Assembly: GCA_963977945.1 (NCBI GenBank) | Contig: CAXBQO010000022.1 | Coordinates: forward strand, 1-13,123 | Reading direction: 5' to 3' | Length of the DNA stretch: 13,123 nt | From: CALMJB01 sp963977945 | Lineage (GTDB): Bacteria > Actinomycetota > Actinomycetes > Nanopelagicales > Nanopelagicaceae | In this document: one piece after another, positions 7,460 through 12,916 of the stretch | Layout of the letters: the number at the start of each line of letters is the position of its first letter | How positions within the stretch are numbered: position 1 is the stretch's first letter | Position numbers and translations under genes: made by a program | Notes under the pieces: generated by a model | Database searches by the model: none | What the model saw: the letters and a program-made list of their open reading frames with translations, nothing else | What the model was told of the DNA's origin: nothing

Positions 7460-8481
7460 GCGATTGAAGCCAGCATTCTGCGCAAGCTTTCAACTCGGAT
7501 CAAGATATTTTCCGATGTAATTTGATTTAAGGCACAAGCTACTTCTATGTGCGAACAATTTTTAGGACATTTTGCAAGTTGCTCTTCAAGTTCTGGGAAA
7601 GCGTGAAAGATTCGATTTAACTTGATGTGCGAAATTCCAAATGAGCGAACGCCAGGAGTATCAATTATTTGACCGCCATTTTTGTCGAGCGAAATTGCAA
7701 ATGCACTTGATGAGGTGTGGCGACCTCTACCAGTAGTTTCATTTACCGAACCAGTTTGCCTGGTATTTGTACCAACTAATCGATTAACCAAACTAGATTT
7801 TCCAACTCCGGAGTGGCCAATAAAGACGGTAGTTTTTCCAATTAAGTTTTCTAAGAGTGGTTCTAGATTAGAAGTTTTATTTATTTGAAAAATATCTTGT
7901 TCTGCTTTCAATCCTAAATCAAAATATGGATGTAAAAATTCATCATTTTTTTGTAAATCAATTTTGGTCATAATAATTATTGGTTTTATTGCCTGATCAA
8001 ATGCCACTACCAGCGCCCGATCGACAAAACCGTGTCGAGGTTCTGGATTTGTAGATGCAACCATAATTGCCATCTGATCAACATTGGCGACGATTTGGCG
8101 TTCAAAGTTTGCTTCGTCATCAACTGTTCTAGTTAGTGAATTTCTTCTAGGAGAAACTGAGACTGCGCGCGCCAGCGATCCGTCGGCTGCAGATAAATCA
8201 CCAACTAGGCCAACTAAATCTCCGACCACAATTGATTTTTTGCCAAGTTCTCTAGCTTTCATCGCCACAATTTCTGTGCCATCTTTCATTCGACACAAAA
8301 TTCGGCCGCGATCTACAGTGGTCACAAAACCAATTTGCGCCTTTGAATAATCTGGCCGATCTTTGGTGCGAGCAGATGATTTAGATTTACTGCCGGTACG
8401 ACGCTGCTCTTTGATTCTAAGTTTTGAGTGTTTTGAACCCTGACTTATTCCAGAGTCATCGTTATCAAACTTACGCGCCAA
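7456..8481 (-). CDS. rsgA: Ribosome small-subunit-dependent GTPase A
   Basis: A 341-residue circularly permuted GTPase that acts late in 30S subunit maturation in the cytoplasm. Order: a basic N-terminal tail, an OB-fold at about 48-110, then the permuted GTPase motifs G4 TKID (172-175), G1 GHSGVGKSS (222-230), a switch-I-like T-G-R-G-R-H-T near 250-256, and G3 DTPG (274-277). The C-terminal zinc knuckle has Cys305, Cys309, His311 and Cys316, spaced C-x3-C-x-H-x4-C as in actinobacterial members. The ATG lies inside the end of aroA (11-base overlap), so the two are translationally coupled. The aroA-rsgA pairing is conserved in actinobacteria (Rv3227-Rv3228). Confidence 0.95.
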   Translation of the reverse strand: MARKFDNDDSGISQGSKHSKLRIKEQRRTGSKSKSSARTKDRPDYSKAQIGFVTTVDRGRILCRMKDGTEIVAMKARELGKKSIVVGDLVGLVGDLSAADGSLARAVSVSPRRNSLTRTVDDEANFERQIVANVDQMAIMVASTNPEPRHGFVDRALVVAFDQAIKPIIIMTKIDLQKNDEFLHPYFDLGLKAEQDIFQINKTSNLEPLLENLIGKTTVFIGHSGVGKSSLVNRLVGTNTRQTGSVNETTGRGRHTSSSAFAISLDKNGGQIIDTPGVRSFGISHIKLNRIFHAFPELEEQLAKCPKNCSHIEVACALNQITSENILIRVESLRRMLASIA

Positions 8482-9829
8482 TTAAACTCCGCCAAAGTCC
8501 TGGAAAATCCGGCAAAGTTTTGCGGGTGGTCTCAATATTTTCTACCTGAACATTTGCCACCTTTAAACCCAAAATTGCAGCTGCGGTAGCCATTCGATGG
8601 TCCTCGTATGTATTAAATATTGAACCAGGAGTAGTAAGTGGTTGCGGATTTATTTCTAAATAGTCTTCGCCCTCCACTACTAGGGAAGGCATGGAATTTT
8701 TTCCATTATTAGTAGCGAATTTATTAAATTCGGTAGCAATCGCTTTTAATCTATCGGTTTCATGTTTTCGCAAATGTCCAATATTTCGCAAAATAGTTTT
8801 GCTATTTGCAAAACAAGCCAGGGCTGCAATCGTTGGAGTTAATTCGCCGATTTGTCCCATATCTATATCAATGCCTCTTATTTCGCCATCAGAATTTAAA
8901 ATTAAATCATTATTTTGAAGTTGTATGTTTGCTCCCATTTGAGTCAAGATTTTTCTAAGTTGATCACCGGGCTGACTGGTGCGACTTGGCCAATTTCTAA
9001 TTGTTACCTTTGAAGAGCAAATCATCGCGGCCACTAAGAATGGGGCAGCGTTAGATAAATCTGGTTCAATAATTAAAGTTTGTCCACGTAGCTGCGCGCT
9101 TTGATCTTGTTTGCCCGAACTTACCTTCCAGGTCATTGCAGCAGAATTATTTTGAGCCTGAATCTGCTCAACTTTTGCCCCAAATTGGCGCAACATCTCA
9201 ACTGTCATTTCAATGTGCGGCATCGATGGCAAACTTTTACCAACGTTTGTGATTTCGATACCGTTTTCAGTGCAAGGGGCAATCAATAAAAGACTAGAAA
9301 TAAATTGACTGGAAGCGCTGGCGTCGATTTCTAATTTTCCGCCAGTTAATTTGCCACTGCCGTTAATGGTGATTGGCAGACGATATTTATTATTATGTTC
9401 AATCGTTACACCTAAATTTTCTAGGGCTTTGATAATTTCATCTATAGGTCGCTCATGTGAGCGCGGATCACCATCAAAATGAATCAATCCATTTGCAAGC
9501 GCTGCCACTGGCGGTAAAAATCGCATTACCGTTCCAGCATTTCCGACATCAATTTGCGCCGGTCCATTTAATTTTGCTGGAGTAACTTTCACCGCGCTTT
9601 GACCATCGATTTCGACATTTTCAATTTTGATTCCGATTGCTTGTAAACCTTTAATCATCAATTGTGTATCACGAGCAATAAGTGGTGCAATCAAAGTAGA
9701 TGGTGAATTAGAAAGCGCCGCGAGAATCAGCGCTCTGTTGGTGACTGATTTTGAACCAGGAATTGTGAGTATTGAATTAAATTTATTGTCTGGCGCTAAT
9801 GTGGGAGCATTCCAAATAGAGTAAGTCAT
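8471..9829 (-). CDS. aroA: 3-phosphoshikimate 1-carboxyvinyltransferase (EPSP synthase)
   Basis: A 452-residue cytoplasmic enzyme of the shikimate pathway that joins shikimate-3-phosphate and phosphoenolpyruvate to give EPSP. Visible signatures: PGSKSVTNRAL with Lys27; GNAGTVMRFLP at 96-106 (phosphoenolpyruvate site, alanine after the GN pair as in sensitive class I enzymes, Phe where E. coli has Pro101); DGDPRSHERP at 119-128; SASSQ at 171-175; SRTSQPGD at 282-289; GELTP with Glu329 where E. coli has Asp313; K-H-E-T-D-R near 355-360; DHRMA at 410-414; and Lys437 in TTRKTLPDFP. The GELTP and KTLPDFP forms are the actinobacterial type. No Shine-Dalgarno is obvious. It diverges from the YedK gene over 62 bases and leads the aroA-rsgA pair. 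Confidence 0.97.
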   Translation of the reverse strand: MTYSIWNAPTLAPDNKFNSILTIPGSKSVTNRALILAALSNSPSTLIAPLIARDTQLMIKGLQAIGIKIENVEIDGQSAVKVTPAKLNGPAQIDVGNAGTVMRFLPPVAALANGLIHFDGDPRSHERPIDEIIKALENLGVTIEHNNKYRLPITINGSGKLTGGKLEIDASASSQFISSLLLIAPCTENGIEITNVGKSLPSMPHIEMTVEMLRQFGAKVEQIQAQNNSAAMTWKVSSGKQDQSAQLRGQTLIIEPDLSNAAPFLVAAMICSSKVTIRNWPSRTSQPGDQLRKILTQMGANIQLQNNDLILNSDGEIRGIDIDMGQIGELTPTIAALACFANSKTILRNIGHLRKHETDRLKAIATEFNKFATNNGKNSMPSLVVEGEDYLEINPQPLTTPGSIFNTYEDHRMATAAAILGLKVANVQVENIETTRKTLPDFPGLWRSLIGA

Positions 9830-9879
9830 GCAACTAAATAGATCTACTTATCCATGACATATGCGCAATTCTAACGGAG

Positions 9880-9885
9880 TAACCT
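9880..9885 (+). promoter_or_regulatory. Candidate -10 box of the YedK gene (leaderless layout)
   Basis: TAACCT (TANNNT) ends six bases before ATG 9892. A GGAG at 9876-9879 is 12 bases from the ATG, too far for an efficient ribosome site, so a leaderless transcript is the simpler reading. No clear -35. Confidence 0.4.
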
Positions 9886-9891
9886 GTTCTC

Positions 9892-10620
9892 ATGTGCGGT
9901 CGTTTTGCTATTTCAAAGTTGCCAGATGAATTAATTGATGAATTTGAAATTACCGCTGGAAATACCGGCGCAATTTTGCCGGCAAGTTGGAACATCGCAC
10001 CGACGCAACCGATTTACATAATTCGAAACAATGAACAAAATTCAAAACGAGAGTTAACCGATGTTTCTTGGGGAATCATCGCACCATGGTCTAAATCAAA
10101 AGCTGATGCGATTAAATCTCAATCTCAGGCAATTAATGCCCGCATTGAAACTGTTGCTGAAAAACCAACATTTAGAAGAGCGTTTAAATCTCAACGGTGT
10201 TTGATTCCAGCAAGTGGATATTATGAATGGGCAACCGAATTAAATTACCCAACTAAGCAACCGTTTTACATTTCCGATAAAGATGCCAATAAAACTTTAG
10301 CAATGGCTGGAATTTACGAACGTTGGCAAGATGAAACTGGTGCGACAATTTCAACCGCGGCAATAATTACTCGCGCCGCCGAAGATTTCTTAGCCAAGAT
10401 TCATAATCGCATGCCAACTTTTTTACCAAAAGATAAATGGCAAAATTGGCTAGATAAAGATATTCAAGAACCAGAACAAATTAGCGGATTACTTCAGATT
10501 AAAAATTCCACCGCTCATCTGACTGCGACTGCGGTCTCTACCCGAGTGAACTCGACGCGAAACAATGGAGTTGACCTGATTAAACCTATCGAGATACTTC
10601 CCGATCAGACTCTCTTTTAA
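9892..10620 (+). CDS. yedK: SRAP family protein (YedK/HMCES), abasic-site DNA-protein crosslinker
   Basis: 242 residues beginning MCGRF, so Cys2 becomes the N-terminal catalytic cysteine after Met removal and can bond covalently to abasic sites in single-stranded DNA. The other active-site residues are in place: Asn82 (in Q-A-I-N-A-R), Glu112 (SGYYEW) and His171 (KIHNRMP), matching Cys2, Asn75, Glu105 and His160 of E. coli YedK. Further family motifs are WNIAPTQP at 33-40, WGIIAPW at 60-66, KPTFRRAF at 91-98 and A-G-I-Y-E-R-W at 139-145. The start is fixed because Cys2 must follow Met. The gene lies between aroA (divergent) and sigR (same strand), as Rv3226c does between aroA and sigH in M. 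tuberculosis. Confidence 0.96.
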   Translation: MCGRFAISKLPDELIDEFEITAGNTGAILPASWNIAPTQPIYIIRNNEQNSKRELTDVSWGIIAPWSKSKADAIKSQSQAINARIETVAEKPTFRRAFKSQRCLIPASGYYEWATELNYPTKQPFYISDKDANKTLAMAGIYERWQDETGATISTAAIITRAAEDFLAKIHNRMPTFLPKDKWQNWLDKDIQEPEQISGLLQIKNSTAHLTATAVSTRVNSTRNNGVDLIKPIEILPDQTLF

Positions 10621-10636
10621 GTTCCCTCGGCTATTA

Positions 10637-10704
10637 GTCAATACCGTCTTTTGATTAATATCGCCTTTTAATTGATATCGCCTTTTAATTGATATCGCCA
10701 TTTA
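10637..10704. repeat. 17-bp direct repeats upstream of sigR
   Basis: Three head-to-tail copies without spacers: 10654-10670 ATTAATATCGCCTTTTA, 10671-10687 ATTGATATCGCCTTTTA and 10688-10704 ATTGATATCGCCATTTA. Copies 1 and 3 each differ from copy 2 by one base. The 17 bases before them (10637-10653) match in about 11 positions and may be a decayed fourth copy. The array ends 37 bases before the SigR-type -35 element. It could be a regulator-binding array or a neutral tandem repeat. Confidence 0.8.
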
Positions 10705-10741
10705 CTCGAAATTTTCTGGGCTATTCATGATCAGCGTCGCT

Positions 10742-10768
10742 GGGAATACTCCACCGGCTTAATTGGTT
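10742..10768 (+). promoter_or_regulatory. SigR-type (GGAAT-N18-GTT) autoregulatory promoter
   Basis: GGGAAT at 10742-10747, 18 bases, then GTT at 10766-10768. This is exactly the established SigR/SigH-family recognition pattern (GGAAT, 18-19 bases, GTT). The sigR start codon lies nine bases after the GTT, so the transcript would be leaderless or have a leader of only a few bases. Autoactivation of sigR from such a promoter is known in Streptomyces. An 11-bp palindrome (CAGCG-T-CGCTG, 10732-10742) abuts the -35. Confidence 0.8.
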
Positions 10769-10774
10769 TAAGCC
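10756..10774. repeat. Perfect 7-bp inverted repeat across the sigR -10 region
   Basis: Arms GGCTTAA (10756-10762) and TTAAGCC (10768-10774) are separated by TTGGT. The symmetry spans the promoter spacer, overlaps the GTT -10 and reaches the expected transcription start. It would lie mostly outside the transcript, so it fits a DNA-binding site better than an RNA hairpin. Confidence 0.6.
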
Positions 10775-10777
10775 TTT

Positions 10778-11461
10778 ATGAGCGCCACCGGGGTATTAGA
10801 TGTGGTTTTTGACTCTGAGATAGATTTATCACTGATGAGTGGCTCCGATAATTTGCCGGTAGTAATCGATCGCGAAAAAGAGACGATTGCTGCACGTACT
10901 GCCAGATTTGAAAAAGATGCACTGGCTTTCACCGATCAGCTTTACAACGCAGCCCTTCGTTACACCAAAAACTCTCACGATGCCCAAGATTTAGTACAAG
11001 ATACTTATGCCAAAGCATTTGTAAGTTTTCATCAATTTGAACCTGGCACAAATTTAAAAGCATGGTTGTATCGAATTCTCACCACCACATTTATAAATAA
11101 TTATCGAAAAGATCAACGCCGACCACAATTATCAACGGGTGAAGTTGAAGATTGGCAGATTGCAAAAGCTGCCTCGCACACCAGCAATGAAGGCAAATCA
11201 GCAGAAGATGAAGTACTAGAAAATATTGCAGATCGCGATGTTAAAGATGCTCTCGCTTCAATGCCAGAAGAATTTCGCATGGCGGTTTATTTATCTGATG
11301 TTGAAGGTTTTTCATACAAGGAGATTGCCGAAATCACCGGTGTGCCAAATGGAACTGTGATGTCACGCTTACATCGCGGCCGCAAAATGTTGCGAGAAGC
11401 TTTGGCAAGTTATGCCAAAGAGCGCGGATTCAAAGATAAAAAATCGGGAAATAAATCATGA
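10778..11461 (+). CDS. sigR: SigR/SigH-type ECF sigma factor (thiol-oxidative stress)
   Basis: A 227-residue ECF sigma factor of the SigR (Streptomyces) / SigH (Mycobacterium) group. Region 2 covers about 44-111 and contains the near-invariant block D-L-V-Q-D-T-Y-A-K-A, F-H-Q-F-E-P-G-T-N-L-K-A-W-L-Y-R-I-L. Region 4 covers about 155-206 with E-E-F-R-M-A-V-Y-L-S-D-V-E-G, Y-K-E-I-A-E-I and G-T-V-M-S-R-L-H-R-G-R. It should direct RNA polymerase to thiol-stress genes (thioredoxin, mycothiol) until bound by the zinc anti-sigma factor encoded next. Its stop overlaps the rsrA start (ATGA), implying coupled, stoichiometric translation. A second in-frame ATG at 10835 (Met20) would give a protein whose N-terminus is about as long as the short Streptomyces SigR form, so two isoforms are possible. 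Confidence 0.96.
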   Translation: MSATGVLDVVFDSEIDLSLMSGSDNLPVVIDREKETIAARTARFEKDALAFTDQLYNAALRYTKNSHDAQDLVQDTYAKAFVSFHQFEPGTNLKAWLYRILTTTFINNYRKDQRRPQLSTGEVEDWQIAKAASHTSNEGKSAEDEVLENIADRDVKDALASMPEEFRMAVYLSDVEGFSYKEIAEITGVPNGTVMSRLHRGRKMLREALASYAKERGFKDKKSGNKS

Positions 11462-11853
11462 GTTTTGACAACATTTTTATCTCCTGCGAACAAGTGCAAC
11501 CACAAATTGTGTTGTACATAGATCACGAATTATTTGATGAAGACCAAGTAAGCGCTGTGGAATCTCATTTTGGAGAGTGTCTGTCATGTCGCCAAATGAA
11601 AGAGACGGAAGAGCGTGCGCTTTCTATGATGCGGGATTTACTAAATAGAACTTTATTTGAACCAGCACCACAAGAGTTACATGATCGAGTAAGACAACAA
11701 ACTGAAGAAATTTCGCAGCAAATGGCGGGCGCACAAGGTGGAGTTAGCGGCAGTTACTTCTACAGCGAGGTAACGCACACTGAAATCACCACTGAAGATG
11801 GAACTCAAATAGAAATTCGACGCGAAATTCACAGAGAGTTCCCGCTGGAATAA
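11458..11853 (+). CDS. rsrA: Zinc-binding anti-sigma factor RsrA (redox sensor)
   Basis: 131 residues carrying the ZAS motif His37-x3-Cys41-x2-Cys44 (SHFGECLSC) plus Cys10. These are nearly the positions of the zinc ligands in Streptomyces RsrA (Cys11, His37, Cys41, Cys44). Family knowledge: reduced, zinc-loaded protein holds SigR inactive; a disulfide between Cys44 and the N-terminal Cys releases zinc and the sigma factor. No Cys pair is seen near residues 61-62, unlike the Streptomyces protein as I recall it. After a Gln-rich linker (about 79-92) there is a C-terminal tail of about 36 residues with alternating polar and branched residues (E-V-T-H-T-E-I-T-T-E-D-G-T-Q-I-E-I-R-R) ending F-P-L-E, longer than the ~105-residue Streptomyces protein. 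The ATG overlaps the sigR stop. Confidence 0.95.
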   Translation: MSFDNIFISCEQVQPQIVLYIDHELFDEDQVSAVESHFGECLSCRQMKETEERALSMMRDLLNRTLFEPAPQELHDRVRQQTEEISQQMAGAQGGVSGSYFYSEVTHTEITTEDGTQIEIRREIHREFPLE

Positions 11854-11858
11854 ATAAC

Positions 11859-11879
11859 TATTCACTAATGTAGTGAATA
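11859..11879. promoter_or_regulatory. Perfect 9-bp inverted repeat over the start of the thioesterase-like gene (candidate operator)
   Basis: Arms TATTCACTA (11859-11867) and TAGTGAATA (11871-11879) flank ATG (11868-11870). TAATGT at 11866-11871, a possible -10 box, is at the centre of the symmetry and lies seven bases before ATG 11879. A repressor bound here would cover the -10 and the start. As RNA it would be a very tight hairpin ending at the initiation codon. Confidence 0.6.
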
Positions 11880-12325
11880 TGAAACCTGAGCAAGCCATTG
11901 GCGCGGTTGGTATGTCAACCATGTCGGTAAAACCTGGCGACACTTCAGTGGCACAAGCGGTTAACGATCTTCCAGTTGTAGCTGCGAGTCAATTGATTGC
12001 GCTAATTGAAAATGCTTGTTCAACCGCCATCTTGGAATTTTTAGAGTTTGGCGAAACTACTTTCACCGATAAATTTGAATTGGAAATTTGTGGTGCGGTT
12101 GGAATTGGAAATGAATTACACGCCACCGCACGTTGTAATCGTTTTGAAAATCAAGAGTTAGATTTTGAGGCGGAAGTTCATCAAAATGCTCGGCTAATTG
12201 CCAAAGCAAAATTACATCGCAGATTTGTTGAAAGAGTTACCTTTATGGCAAAAACCGCCGCCGAGACCAAAGTGGCTGAACGCTCCACTTCAAATCTTGG
12301 CAGCGGAAAAGTTATTACTTTTTAG
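11879..12325 (+). CDS. Hotdog-fold, FlK-like thioesterase family protein with altered active site
   Basis: 148 residues from ATG 11879 (GTG 11873 is an alternative). The central helix V-V-A-A-S-Q-L-I-A-L-I-E-N-A-C and the following strands resemble the single-domain hotdog thioesterases related to fluoroacetyl-CoA thioesterase FlK. Aligned by eye to FlK (Thr42, Glu50, His76), only the glutamate is kept (Glu44); Ala36 stands at the threonine position and Ile70 at the histidine position. Catalysis by the FlK mechanism is therefore doubtful, and acyl-CoA binding or another role is possible. The C-terminus (after about residue 122) is polar and probably disordered. It follows rsrA by 25 bases containing the inverted repeat, and its last 11 bases overlap the end of sodN on the other strand. 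Substrate unknown. Confidence 0.75.
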   Translation: MKPEQAIGAVGMSTMSVKPGDTSVAQAVNDLPVVAASQLIALIENACSTAILEFLEFGETTFTDKFELEICGAVGIGNELHATARCNRFENQELDFEAEVHQNARLIAKAKLHRRFVERVTFMAKTAAETKVAERSTSNLGSGKVITF

Positions 12326-12749
12326 TCGCCCAGAAAATCTCAGAGATCTCGTCGATCTTCGCTAATAATTTATCGGCAACTGCAACATCGTTTGTACCTT
12401 TGCTGCCACCTGCTCCAGCTAATTTTGTTGCTTCATTAAATAGTCCATGAAGCTGTGGGTACTTTTCAAAATGTGGCGCCTTGAAGTAGTCGGTCCACAA
12501 AACCCATAGGTGATGTTTAACTAATTCGCTGCGTTCTTCTTTAATCGCAACTGCCCGAGCTTTGAAATCTGCATCAGAGCTTGCCGCATATTTTTCCATA
12601 CAAGCTTTAACTGATTGCGCTTCGATTTTTGCTTGTGCTGGATCATAGACACCGCATGGCAAATCGCAATGCGCGTAAACATCGGTGACAAATTTTGCCG
12701 ATAGTTTTTTGGTGAATTTATTTACACCTGAATTAACTTTTAATTTCAC
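12315..12749 (-). CDS. sodN: Nickel superoxide dismutase
   Basis: A 144-residue precursor. The nickel hook H-C-D-L-P-C-G-V-Y starts at residue 27: after removal of 26 residues, His1, Cys2 and Cys6 of the mature protein bind nickel, which dismutes superoxide to oxygen and hydrogen peroxide. The mature chain is about 118 residues, in line with the 117 of Streptomyces Ni-SOD, and keeps the family block K-H-H-L-W-V-L-W-T-D-Y-F-K-A-P-H-F-E-K-Y-P. The 26-residue leader is basic, without a secretion-type hydrophobic core, and appears longer than the Streptomyces leader. The start is GTG at 12749 with a good ribosome site. The processing protease SodX is encoded divergently 167 bases away, the usual pairing. 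Confidence 0.97.
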   Translation of the reverse strand: MKLKVNSGVNKFTKKLSAKFVTDVYAHCDLPCGVYDPAQAKIEAQSVKACMEKYAASSDADFKARAVAIKEERSELVKHHLWVLWTDYFKAPHFEKYPQLHGLFNEATKLAGAGGSKGTNDVAVADKLLAKIDEISEIFWATKK

Positions 12750-12756
12750 TTTTGCA

Positions 12757-12762
12757 CCTTTC
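12757..12762 (-). promoter_or_regulatory. Shine-Dalgarno of sodN
   Basis: The minus strand reads GAAAGG seven bases before the GTG at 12749. It supports GTG as the start and shows that sodN, unlike several neighbours, has a leader. Confidence 0.6.
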
Positions 12763-12852
12763 GCTATTTCATTGGTCTTAAATTGATTGGCTGAAATTTG
12801 AACAAAAGTCTAGGGCAACCACCATAAAGCGGCGATTTTTAGGTAGTTCTCA

Positions 12853-12901
12853 GTTCATTAATTTTGAGCAGTTTCGGTTCATTAAAGTTCTAGTTCATTA
12901 A
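12853..12901. repeat. Three GTTCATTAA direct repeats between sodN and sodX
   Basis: Exact copies of GTTCATTAA lie at 12853-12861, 12877-12885 and 12893-12901, with start-to-start spacing of 24 and 16 bases. The last copy ends 15 bases before the sodX ATG, and a possible -10 (TAAACT, 12899-12904) overlaps it. The 167-base divergent region otherwise shows no gene. The repeats are candidate binding sites for a regulator of Ni-SOD production. Confidence 0.6.
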
Positions 12902-12916
12902 ACTTGTGAGATTCAT

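Noticed and set aside
9858..9870. CATATGCGCAATT shared with the sodX start at 12914-12926
   Set aside because: The second copy is largely coding (Met-Arg-Asn), the flanks differ and the first has no matching position relative to its gene; probably coincidence.
10621..10653. Intrinsic terminator after the YedK gene
   Set aside because: No stable stem with a following T run was found in this stretch.
10654..10704. CRISPR-like array
   Set aside because: The 17-bp units are contiguous with no spacers, and no cas gene is present.
11677..11943. 88-codon minus-strand open frame across the rsrA end and the inverted repeat
   Set aside because: It overlaps two better plus-strand genes and shows no family signature.
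12750..12916. Streptomyces-type Nur box (TGCAA-N5-TTGCA) at sodN
   Set aside because: Only an isolated TGCAA-like stretch near the sodN ribosome site was found, without the second half-site.
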